Assembly (NCBI GenBank): GCA_934755305.1
Contig: CAKVLD010000131.1
Location: 1-5,099 of the forward strand
Reading direction: 5' to 3'
DNA: 5,099 bases
DNA from: an uncultured Clostridium sp.
Lineage (GTDB): Bacteria; Bacillota; Clostridia; Clostridiales; Clostridiaceae
Of this stretch, positions 1 through 5,099 are shown one piece after another (the stretch's first letter is position 1; each line of letters opens with the position of its first letter). The notes under the pieces were generated by a model. It was not told the origin of the DNA, did no database searches, and was given only the letters and a program-made list of their open reading frames with translations. The translations under genes were made by a program, and so were the position numbers.

Positions 1-77
1 GAGCTGCAGCATTTAAGATGTGGACAGGAGAAGACATGCCAATAGAATATATGAAAGAAAAACTAGATATTAAATAA
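1..77 (+). CDS. aroE: Shikimate/quinate dehydrogenase (AroE family), C-terminal fragment
   Basis: This is the 3' end of a gene that enters from the left. Reading from base 3 gives 24 residues and a TAA stop at 75-77. The segment has the AroE-family C-terminal signature, an Ala-rich stretch followed by F-K-x-W-T-G-x-D-M-P-I-E-Y, which in the family is the last helical part after the Q-G-A substrate-side motif. Aligned without gaps to the C-terminus of the complete AroE-family protein at 3361-4239 (from its residue A265), 12 of 24 positions are identical, including F-K, W-T-G, D-M and I-E. It is therefore a paralogue, not a recent copy. Members of the family reversibly oxidise the C3 hydroxyl of shikimate or quinate with NAD(P)+. 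Catalytic and cofactor residues lie outside the window, so its specificity cannot be judged. No convincing terminator follows it, so it may read through toward the transporter genes. Confidence 0.8.
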   Translation, partial: AAAFKMWTGEDMPIEYMKEKLDIK

Positions 78-124
78 AAATAGTTGGAAGGGTTGTTATT
101 AAACTTACTTATTTTAGGAGTTTT

Positions 125-143
125 TTGACAGCTCTTTTGTCAA
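125..143. promoter_or_regulatory. Inverted repeat over the dctQ -35 region, candidate operator
   Basis: TTGACA (125-130) and TGTCAA (138-143) form a perfect 6-bp inverted repeat with a 7-base spacer. The left arm is the -35 hexamer itself and the right arm lies inside the promoter spacer. A dimeric regulator bound here would block RNA polymerase, so repression is the natural reading. It is not followed by a T-tract, so it is not a terminator. No regulator gene is in the window and the protein family cannot be assigned. Confidence 0.4.
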
Positions 144-153
144 TGAATAAAAT
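125..153 (+). promoter_or_regulatory. Sigma-A promoter of the TRAP transporter operon
   Basis: A perfect -35 box TTGACA (125-130) is followed by a 17-base spacer and the -10 box TAAAAT (148-153), five of six matches to consensus. Transcription would start near base 160, leaving a leader of about 37 bases before the dctQ start. This is the best promoter match in the gap between the upstream aroE stop and dctQ. It implies that the transporter genes can be transcribed independently of the upstream gene. Confidence 0.65.
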
Positions 154-180
154 GATAGCAAATATTACAAAAGAAGAATA

Positions 181-199
181 AAGGAGGATAAGAATTGTG
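181..199 (+). promoter_or_regulatory. Ribosome binding site setting the GTG start of dctQ
   Basis: A strong AAGGAGG (181-187) stands 9 bases upstream of GTG at 197. The protein begins M-K-I-I-K-W before the first membrane segment, a normal DctQ N-terminus. The next in-frame ATG (M23 of the product) falls inside the first membrane helix, so the GTG is the credible start. Confidence 0.75.
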
Positions 200-676
200 A
201 AGATAATTAAATGGTTAGATGCTAACCTTGAAGAATTTATACTGGTGATACTTTTACTAAGCATGACAGTAATAATGGGAATACAGGTATGTACTAGATA
301 TTTATTTGGTAATTCATTAGCTTGGTCAGAGGAAATAACAAGATATTTATTCATATGGTCAGGATTCATTAGTGTAAGTTATTGTACAAAAAAATGTATT
401 TCTATAAAAATTGAACAATTTATATCCATGTTTCCTAAGAGAGGAAAGGCAATGATTAAATTAGTTAACCATACAATAGAAATAATATTTTTCTTATTTT
501 TAATTCCTTATGCTTATCTATACTTAAAGTCAGCTATAGTTAGTGGACAAACAAGCCCTGCTTGTGGGATTCCGATGTATTATATACAAGCTGCGCCGTT
601 ATTTAGTTTTATATTAGTATCCATAAGGATTATACAAAGATGGATAGAAGAGTTAAAAGTTGTTAGGGAGGGCTAA
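197..676 (+). CDS. dctQ: TRAP transporter small membrane subunit DctQ
   Basis: The 159-residue product is the small four-helix subunit of a tripartite ATP-independent periplasmic (TRAP) transporter. It pairs with DctM in the cytoplasmic membrane and supports uptake driven by an ion gradient. Predicted membrane segments lie at about residues 13-33, 47-62, 90-110 and 128-147. The family signature is clear: Q30-V-x-x-R34-Y after helix 1, then W43-S-E-E46 and R49-Y-L-F-I-W54 leading into helix 2. A loop Q118-T-S-P with P126 before the last helix is also typical. Length is normal for DctQ. It starts at GTG and is followed after 3 bases by dctM, so the two are probably translationally coupled. The family assignment is firm. 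The transported substrate cannot be read from this subunit. Neighbouring shikimate/quinate dehydrogenase genes suggest a hydroaromatic acid. Confidence 0.93.
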   Translation: MKIIKWLDANLEEFILVILLLSMTVIMGIQVCTRYLFGNSLAWSEEITRYLFIWSGFISVSYCTKKCISIKIEQFISMFPKRGKAMIKLVNHTIEIIFFLFLIPYAYLYLKSAIVSGQTSPACGIPMYYIQAAPLFSFILVSIRIIQRWIEELKVVREG

Positions 677-679
677 TAG

Positions 680-1969
680 ATGATGACAGGGATTATATTT
701 ATAATATTCATTATTTGCTTGATAATAGCAATACCAATATCCATATCATTAGGGATAGTATCAATACTGCCAGGTATATTAGATCCTTCATTTACAGTAA
801 GTGCAAAGTATGTAGTGAGATCTATGTTTGGAGGACTAGATAGTTTTCCTCTTTTAGCAGTGCCAATGTTTATATTTTCAGGAATATTAATGGCCAGGGG
901 TGGAATATCAAAAAGACTTTTTAATGTTTTTTCTTATTTTTTAGGGAGATTCACTGCAGGAATTCCTTGTGCAGTAATTGTTACTTGTTTATTTTATGGT
1001 GCCATATCAGGATCAGCACCAGCAACAGTGGCAGCTGTTGGAAGTATGACAATACCATTTTTATGTGAGCTTAGATATGATAAAAAATTTGCTACAGCAA
1101 TTGTGGCAGTGGCAGGAGGGTTGGGAGTTATTATTCCACCAAGCATACCTTTTATAATGTATGGAACAACAACTGGAGAATCAGTGAGTGATTTATTTGT
1201 GGCAGGAATAATTCCAGGAGTAATTATTGCAACTTTATTAATGATATACTCAATTGTATATTGTAAAAAATATGGTGAAGACAGAGAAAAAATTAATAAG
1301 GTAACTGATGAATTAAGAAAAAATGGTTTACTAAAATTATTGAAAGAAAGCTTTTTTGCCTTATTATCACCTGTAATTATCTTAGGTTGTATTTATTCAG
1401 GCGTAGCTTCACCAACAGAAGCAGCAGTTATCTCTGTGTTTTATGCATTGATTCTTAGTATCTTTGTATATAAAACCATTGTGATCAAGGAAATCTTTGA
1501 TGTGTGTGTTGAAACCATAAGGACTTTTGCACCAATATTATTTATTCTTGCAACATCAGTTGCCTTTTCAAGAGTGTTAACCTTAATGCAAGTACCACAG
1601 ATAATAAGTGAATGGATATTAAATAGCTTTAGTAATGAAGTAGTTATATTATTAGTGATAAATTTAGTGCTATTGGTAGTTGGAATGGTTATGGACACTA
1701 CGCCAGCAATTCTTATATTAACGCCTATATTATTACCGATAGCAACTGCTATAGGTGTAAATCCAGTACAATTTGGTGTAATTATGATTGTAAACTTAGC
1801 TATAGGGTTTATTACGCCACCAATAGGGATAAATCTCTTTGTGGCAAGTTCATTAACTGATGTTCCAGTTATGGATATAGCTAAAAAATCTATTCCAATG
1901 ATTATTTGCTTCTTAATTGCATTATTATTATTTACATTTATACCATCAATAAGTTTAATGCTGTTATAA
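680..1969 (+). CDS. dctM: TRAP transporter large membrane subunit DctM
   Basis: The 429-residue, strongly hydrophobic product is the large transport subunit of a TRAP system, which carries the substrate and coupling-ion path. Family motifs occur in the expected order: G51-G-L-D-S-F-P-L-L-A-V-P with F-x-G near 51-68; G-S-A-P-A-T-V-A-A-V-G-S at 111-122; G-G-L-G-V-I-I-P-P-S-I-P at 146-157; S-P-T-E-A-A at 244-249; M-D-T-T-P-A at 338-343; and G-F-I-T-P-P-I-G-I-N-L-F at 376-387. The pseudo-symmetric P-P-S and P-P-I-G hairpin motifs mark the two halves of the elevator domain. Length matches the family's usual 425-430 residues. There are two adjacent ATG codons (680 and 683). Both are served by the AGGGAGG at 665-671, and I keep the first because its spacing is about 8 bases. 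DctQ and DctM are separate, not fused as in some systems. Confidence 0.95.
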   Translation: MMTGIIFIIFIICLIIAIPISISLGIVSILPGILDPSFTVSAKYVVRSMFGGLDSFPLLAVPMFIFSGILMARGGISKRLFNVFSYFLGRFTAGIPCAVIVTCLFYGAISGSAPATVAAVGSMTIPFLCELRYDKKFATAIVAVAGGLGVIIPPSIPFIMYGTTTGESVSDLFVAGIIPGVIIATLLMIYSIVYCKKYGEDREKINKVTDELRKNGLLKLLKESFFALLSPVIILGCIYSGVASPTEAAVISVFYALILSIFVYKTIVIKEIFDVCVETIRTFAPILFILATSVAFSRVLTLMQVPQIISEWILNSFSNEVVILLVINLVLLVVGMVMDTTPAILILTPILLPIATAIGVNPVQFGVIMIVNLAIGFITPPIGINLFVASSLTDVPVMDIAKKSIPMIICFLIALLLFTFIPSISLMLL

Positions 1970-1984
1970 AAATGGAGGTGTATT

Positions 1985-3001
1985 ATGAAAAAAAGGAACA
2001 AAAGAAAAACAATATGTATTTCAGTTGCATTGATATTCACTGCATATTTAACAGGATGTAGTATATCAGCAACAGATGATCATGTGCAAACATATGCATG
2101 GCCTATTGCGACAGCAAGTCCAGAAGATACTGTAACACAAATATTAGCAGAAAAATTTTCTGAAGAGGTAAATAGACTTAGTGATGGGAAAATGCGTGTG
2201 GAAGTATACCCCAATAGTGTATTAGGCGGAGATAGAGAACTTTTAGAAAGTTGTAAGGATGGAGACATTCCTTTTGTAGTTCAAAATACAGCACCTCAAG
2301 TTTCATTTATTAAGGAAGCTGCAATATTTGATTTACCTTGTGCATTTTCAGATATAAGTGAAGTTAGAAGTGTAGTAGATAATGAAGAGTTTTTATCTAT
2401 TATGAAAGAGGCATATAGAAATTCGGGATATGAACTTATGGGGTATGCTGACCAAGGTTTTAGAGTTATGTCTACCAATAAGGTAATAGAAGATATACGT
2501 GATTTTAGGAATCAAAAGATTAGAACAATGGAAAATGTTAATCATATGGATTTTTGGAAGGCTATAGGTGCAAGTGCTACACCAATGACTTTTAGCGAGG
2601 TTTATATAGGGCTTCAGCAAAATACTATAGATGCACAGGAAAATCCTTATGAAGTAATAGTGTCTAATAAGCTACATGAACAGCAGAAATATATTGTTGA
2701 AACCAATCATTTAGCACATTTAATATCATTAGTAGTTAGTGAAGAGTTTTATGAAAAATTAACTGGAGAGCAAAGAGATATAATAGATGAAGCTGCAGCA
2801 GTAGCCATTGAATATGCAAGAAAAGCCTCTGATTCAAGAATATCTGAAAAAATAGATGTTATTAAGGAAAGTGGAACGGAAATAATAAAAATTTCTGATG
2901 AATTAAGGAATAAAATGTTCAATGCCAGTCAAGGAATTTATGATAATATTACAAATATAGTTGGTGATAAATTAGTAGATTTATATATAAATAAAAATTA
3001 A
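1985..3001 (+). CDS. dctP: TRAP transporter substrate-binding lipoprotein DctP
   Basis: The 338-residue product is the extracytoplasmic binding protein of the TRAP system (DctP family). A basic N-terminus (K-K-R-N-K-R-K) and a hydrophobic segment at about 9-22 lead to the lipobox L22-T-G-C25, so it should be lipid-anchored at the membrane, as expected in a Gram-positive cell. Typical landmarks follow: V72-E-V-Y-P with G81-G-D-R-E at 72-85, the Q157-G-F-R160 region, R180 in K-I-R-T-M-E-N, and D216-A-Q-E-N-P221. The arginine at the R180 position is the family residue that normally pairs with the carboxylate of the substrate, so an organic acid ligand is expected. A GGAGG at 1974-1978 sits 6 bases before the ATG, and dctM ends 15 bases upstream. 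It is the last gene of the operon. Ligand identity (shikimate, quinate or another acid) is inference from neighbours only. Confidence 0.93.
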   Translation: MKKRNKRKTICISVALIFTAYLTGCSISATDDHVQTYAWPIATASPEDTVTQILAEKFSEEVNRLSDGKMRVEVYPNSVLGGDRELLESCKDGDIPFVVQNTAPQVSFIKEAAIFDLPCAFSDISEVRSVVDNEEFLSIMKEAYRNSGYELMGYADQGFRVMSTNKVIEDIRDFRNQKIRTMENVNHMDFWKAIGASATPMTFSEVYIGLQQNTIDAQENPYEVIVSNKLHEQQKYIVETNHLAHLISLVVSEEFYEKLTGEQRDIIDEAAAVAIEYARKASDSRISEKIDVIKESGTEIIKISDELRNKMFNASQGIYDNITNIVGDKLVDLYINKN

Positions 3002-3132
3002 ATTTTTAACATATGATAGCATAATAAATGTAATAATTTCTAATATAATAAAAAAGCATAATAGTAATAGTGATAGTTATATCAGATAAGAAAATAACTA
3101 TAAAATTTATAAAAGAATATTTTATTAGGTGG

Positions 3133-3170
3133 AAAAAAGGGAGCATCAAATACTTTGGTGCTCCTTTTTT
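3133..3170 (+). terminator. Intrinsic terminator after dctP, possibly bidirectional
   Basis: An 11-bp stem pairs 3140-3150 with 3154-3164, including one G-U pair (3146/3158), around a 3-base loop. It is followed by six T residues (3165-3170) and preceded by six A residues (3133-3138). The T-tract terminates rightward transcription from the transporter operon, and the mirrored A-tract means it could also work leftward. It lies about 130 bases beyond the dctP stop, giving an unusually long untranslated tail, and it separates the transporter unit from the aroE/ene-reductase unit. Confidence 0.9.
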
Positions 3171-3235
3171 ATGTAAACCTAAAGATGAGGGAGAATGGTA
3201 ATTTATAGATAATATTTTTGTGTTTAGGATTAATC

Positions 3236-3252
3236 TATAGAAATAGTCTATA
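3236..3252. promoter_or_regulatory. LysR-type-like dyad upstream of the second aroE promoter
   Basis: TATAGA (3236-3241) and TCTATA (3247-3252) form a perfect inverted repeat with a 5-base spacer. It contains the ATAG-N7-CTAT form and a T-N11-A (T3238, A3250) that LysR-type regulators often recognise. Its centre (3244) is about 65 bases upstream of the predicted transcription start near 3309, which is where LysR-type recognition sites usually lie. An extra TATAGA half-site occurs at 3204-3209. ATTTATAGA at 3201-3209 is also a perfect 9-bp inverted repeat of 3247-3255. In DNA this AT-rich, such matches can arise by chance, and no regulator gene is visible. Confidence 0.4.
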
Positions 3253-3272
3253 AATAATGTGGTTAATATCAA

Positions 3273-3302
3273 TTGGAATAGTATGAATAGGTACAATATA
3301 AT
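3273..3302 (+). promoter_or_regulatory. Sigma-A promoter of the aroE/ene-reductase unit
   Basis: A -35 box TTGGAA (3273-3278), four of six matches to consensus, is followed by an 18-base spacer and a perfect -10 box TATAAT (3297-3302). The predicted start is near 3309, leaving a leader of about 50 bases before the GTG at 3361. The weak -35 with a perfect -10 fits an activator-dependent promoter, in line with the dyad about 65 bases upstream. Confidence 0.6.
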
Positions 3303-3309
3303 AAAGTTA

Positions 3310-3327
3310 ACGTTAAATAATTAACGT
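3310..3327. promoter_or_regulatory. 7-bp inverted repeat at the predicted transcription start, candidate operator
   Basis: ACGTTAA (3310-3316) and TTAACGT (3321-3327) are perfect inverted repeats around ATAA. The left arm overlaps a second perfect palindrome, TTAACGTTAA, at 3307-3316. The site begins at the predicted transcription start just after the -10 box, a common place for a repressor operator. It has no T-tract and is not a terminator. It differs in sequence from the repeat at the dctQ promoter, so a different regulator would be involved. Confidence 0.4.
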
Positions 3328-3347
3328 GATTAAAATAACAATTATTT

Positions 3348-3363
3348 AAGGAGAAATAAAGTG
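3348..3363 (+). promoter_or_regulatory. Ribosome binding site setting the GTG start of the second aroE-type gene
   Basis: AAGGAG (3348-3353) lies 7 bases before GTG at 3361. The next in-frame ATG is at codon 27, inside the conserved S-F-S-P-K-M substrate motif, so the GTG must be the start. Confidence 0.8.
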
Positions 3364-4239
3364 GAAAAATTTATTTCAGGAAGCACAACTTTAATAGGGT
3401 TACTGGCAAATCCTATAAAACATTCTTTTTCACCTAAGATGCACAATGCTGCATTTAAGGAATTAGGATTAGATTATGCTTATTTAGCATTTGAAGTTAA
3501 AGAAGAGCAATTGGAAGCGGCAGTTTATGGATTAAAAGCAATGAATGCAAGAGGATGCAATGTGTCAATGCCCTATAAGCAGAAAATAATAAAATATATG
3601 GATAAGTTAACTCTTACATCAGAGCTATGTGGGGCAGTTAATACTGTTATTAATGATAATGGAGTATTGACAGGCCATATAACAGATGGAAGTGGATATA
3701 TGAACTCTCTTAAGGATGCTGGATTTGATGTTATTGGTAAAAAGATAAGTCTAGCAGGAGCAGGTGGTGCTGCTACAGCAATTTGTATTCAAGCAGCTTT
3801 AGATGGAGTAAAAGAAATATCTATATTTAATAAAAGAGATAAATTTTACGAAAAAGCCCAAGAAACAGTGAAGATAATAAATGAAAAAACCACTTGTATT
3901 GCAAATCTCTTTGATATTGATGATAAAGATAAATTAAAGGCAGAAATTAATGAATCGGCAATTTTTATTAATGCTACAGGTATTGGCATGAAACCTTATG
4001 AAGGTCAAACATTTATTGAAAAGGACATGTTAAGACCAGAGCTTATAGTAAGTGATATTATTTATGAACCAGAAAAAACTAAGTTATTAGAAATTGCTGA
4101 GGAAGTTGGATGTCCTACCATTAATGGAATTGGAATGATGATATTCCAAGGTGCAGAATCATTTAAGTGTTGGACAGGCAAAGATATGAATATTGAAAAT
4201 ATTAAAAATATAATTAATAAAAAAGCTAATGATAAATAA
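3361..4239 (+). CDS. aroE: Quinate/shikimate dehydrogenase, YdiB-like AroE family
   Basis: The 292-residue product is a complete two-domain AroE-family enzyme that interconverts shikimate and 3-dehydroshikimate, or quinate and 3-dehydroquinate. The N-terminal substrate domain shows I12-G-L-L-A-N-P-I-K-H-S22-F-S24-P, N67-V-S-M-P-Y-K73 with the catalytic Lys, G91-A-V-N94-T, and T108-D109-G with the catalytic Asp. The Rossmann fold carries G133-A-G-G-A-A138. After the second strand it reads F156-N-K-R-D160-K-F, as in E. coli YdiB (F-N-R-R-D-E-F), not the N-R-T-x-x-R motif of NADP-specific AroE, so use of NAD is likely. Q263-G-A and the W271-T-G tail complete the fold. S-M-P in place of T-V-P also follows YdiB. 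One oddity is H-I107-T-D where most relatives have N-T-D. It shares an operon with the flavin enzyme 24 bases downstream. A catabolic role is inferred. Confidence 0.9.
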   Translation: MEKFISGSTTLIGLLANPIKHSFSPKMHNAAFKELGLDYAYLAFEVKEEQLEAAVYGLKAMNARGCNVSMPYKQKIIKYMDKLTLTSELCGAVNTVINDNGVLTGHITDGSGYMNSLKDAGFDVIGKKISLAGAGGAATAICIQAALDGVKEISIFNKRDKFYEKAQETVKIINEKTTCIANLFDIDDKDKLKAEINESAIFINATGIGMKPYEGQTFIEKDMLRPELIVSDIIYEPEKTKLLEIAEEVGCPTINGIGMMIFQGAESFKCWTGKDMNIENIKNIINKKANDK

Positions 4240-4263
4240 AATTTATAGTTAGGAGATAGAATA

Positions 4264-5099
4264 ATGAATAATTATAAGAACCTTTTTAGCCCTATAACAA
4301 TTAAACATATGACAGTAAGAAATAGAGTGGCAATGCCTCCAATGGGGACAAACTACGGTGGAGCAATGGGAGATTTTACTGATGAGCATATAACATATTA
4401 TGAAAAAAGAGCAGAAGGTGGAACAGGTCTTATTATAGTTGAAAACGCTTGTGTAGATTTTCCTTTAGGATCAAATGGAACAACTCAAATAAGATTAGAT
4501 CATGACAGATATATTCCAAATTTATTTAAATTAACAGAAAGATTACATAGACAAGGTGCAGCTGTAGCTATTCAAATTAATCACTCAGGTGCTTCAGCAG
4601 TTCCAGGAAGAATAGAAGGAAATACTCCAGTATCAGCTTCTAATATACCATCAAAAACTGGAGGGGCAGTACCAAGACCTTTAGAAGTAGAAGAAATACA
4701 TGCCATAGTACATAAATATGCAGAAGCAGCTAAGAGAGCTCAAATAGCAGGTTTTGATGCTGTTGAAATTCATGGAGGACATTCATATTTATTATGTCAA
4801 TTCTTATCACCTGTATATAATAAAAGAACTGATGAATTTGGTGGAAGTGTTGAAAATAGAACTAGATTTGCAAGATTAGTTTTAAAAGCTGTAAGAGAAG
4901 CTGTAGGACCAATGTTTCCAATAAGTTTTAGATTTAGTGCGGAAGAGTTAGTTGAAGGTGGAAATACATTAGAAGATTCTTTAGAAATGCTAGAATATTT
5001 ACAAGAAGATGCAGATATTTTAAATGTATCAGCAGCTTTAAATGATTCACTTCAATATCAAATAGATGCTAACTATTTAGAAGATGGATGGCGTTCATA
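4264..5099 (+). CDS. Old Yellow Enzyme-family NADH:flavin oxidoreductase (ene-reductase), 3' truncated by window end
   Basis: The first 278 residues form the FMN-binding TIM barrel of an Old Yellow Enzyme-family reductase, which reduces C=C bonds activated by a carbonyl or carboxyl group. Visible landmarks are L7-F-S-P-I near the N-terminus, R19-N-R-V-x-M-P-P-M with G28-T at the FMN site, Y45-Y-E-K-R-A-E-G-G-T-G-L-I-I, Q104-I-N-H107, E168-I-H170-G-G-H173-S-Y175-L-L-C-Q-F-L-S-P with the active-site His/His/Tyr set, F192-G-G-S-V-E-N-R, and R223. The N-terminal half resembles the long members (2,4-dienoyl-CoA reductase, BaiCD/BaiH and 2-enoate reductase types, about 640-670 residues with 4Fe-4S and FAD/NAD domains). 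The window ends before those domains, so a short form cannot be excluded. AGGAG at 4251-4255 lies 8 bases before the ATG. Next to a dehydroshikimate-forming enzyme, its enone product is a plausible substrate. Confidence 0.9.
   Translation, partial: MNNYKNLFSPITIKHMTVRNRVAMPPMGTNYGGAMGDFTDEHITYYEKRAEGGTGLIIVENACVDFPLGSNGTTQIRLDHDRYIPNLFKLTERLHRQGAAVAIQINHSGASAVPGRIEGNTPVSASNIPSKTGGAVPRPLEVEEIHAIVHKYAEAAKRAQIAGFDAVEIHGGHSYLLCQFLSPVYNKRTDEFGGSVENRTRFARLVLKAVREAVGPMFPISFRFSAEELVEGGNTLEDSLEMLEYLQEDADILNVSAALNDSLQYQIDANYLEDGWRS

Larger units (their letters stand above)
3002..3360. other. 359-base intergenic region between the two transcription units
   Basis: Bases 3002-3132 are extremely AT-rich with short ATAGT-like runs and show no supported gene or RNA. 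A strong terminator follows (3133-3170). The part from about 3200 to 3360 looks like a regulated promoter region for the downstream aroE-type gene, and its elements are listed separately. Reading frames here, including one on the - strand at 3006-3296, cross the terminator hairpin and lack a ribosome binding site. Confidence 0.7.

Noticed and set aside
78..124. Terminator for the upstream aroE fragment
   Set aside because: There is a T-run at 121-126, but the only pairing before it is about 4 bp around a long loop, too weak to call.
143..181. 12-codon reading frame in the dctQ leader as a possible leader peptide
   Set aside because: Its ATG has no Shine-Dalgarno sequence and lies upstream of the predicted transcription start.
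109..369. 86-residue reading frame on the - strand over the dctQ promoter and 5' part
   Set aside because: It overlaps dctQ, its promoter and its ribosome binding site, and has no recognisable motif.
1441..2040. 199-residue reading frame on the - strand opposite dctM and the start of dctP
   Set aside because: It lies antisense to a clear DctM with all family motifs, and its Ile/Asn/Thr-rich sequence is what the complement of a hydrophobic AT-rich gene gives.
2080..2620. Three short - strand frames inside dctP
   Set aside because: They are antisense to a complete DctP with lipobox and conserved arginines, and lack family features or ribosome binding sites.
3006..3296. 96-residue reading frame on the - strand in the intergenic region
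   Set aside because: It crosses the terminator hairpin and the promoter-proximal dyad, has no ribosome binding site, and is a Phe/Ile/Tyr-rich product of AT-rich noncoding DNA.
1..5099. CRISPR array, tRNA/rRNA gene, insertion sequence or phage elements
   Set aside because: I saw no regularly spaced repeats, tRNA-like folds, transposase motifs or terminal inverted repeats. The window is ordinary metabolic and transport genes.

Overview
The window is very AT-rich and its coding follows Clostridium-type usage: A/T-ending codons, AGA for Arg, strong AGGAGG-type ribosome binding sites, GTG starts, and an A-tract/hairpin/T-tract terminator. The source is most likely a Clostridium or a close Firmicutes relative. 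All real genes are on the + strand.

Layout. Bases 1-77 are the last 24 codons of a shikimate/quinate dehydrogenase (AroE family). A 119-base gap follows, with a near-consensus sigma-A promoter (125-153) embedded in a perfect inverted repeat. Then comes a tightly packed three-gene TRAP transporter operon in the order dctQ (197-676), dctM (680-1969), dctP (1985-3001), with the substrate-binding protein as a lipoprotein. A 359-base gap (3002-3360) closes that unit with a strong intrinsic terminator (3133-3170) and opens a second unit. The second unit has a LysR-type-looking dyad (3236-3252), a sigma-A promoter (3273-3302) and a 7-bp inverted repeat at the predicted transcription start (3310-3327). 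It carries a complete second AroE-family gene (3361-4239) that resembles the quinate/shikimate dehydrogenase YdiB more than biosynthetic AroE. After 24 bases follows an Old Yellow Enzyme-family flavin oxidoreductase (4264 to beyond the window end).

How it may fit together. A carboxylate-specific TRAP transporter lies between two shikimate/quinate dehydrogenase paralogues and next to a flavin-dependent ene-reductase. This looks like a catabolic or respiratory hydroaromatic-acid locus, not aromatic amino acid biosynthesis: no other aro biosynthesis gene is visible. A coherent but unproven model has three steps. The transporter imports shikimate or quinate. A YdiB-type dehydrogenase oxidises the C3 hydroxyl to 3-dehydroshikimate or 3-dehydroquinate. 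The ene-reductase then reduces the activated C=C of 3-dehydroshikimate, and the other dehydrogenase may reduce the resulting ketone, so that the compound serves as an electron acceptor. The gene families are well supported. The substrate and the direction of flux are inference.
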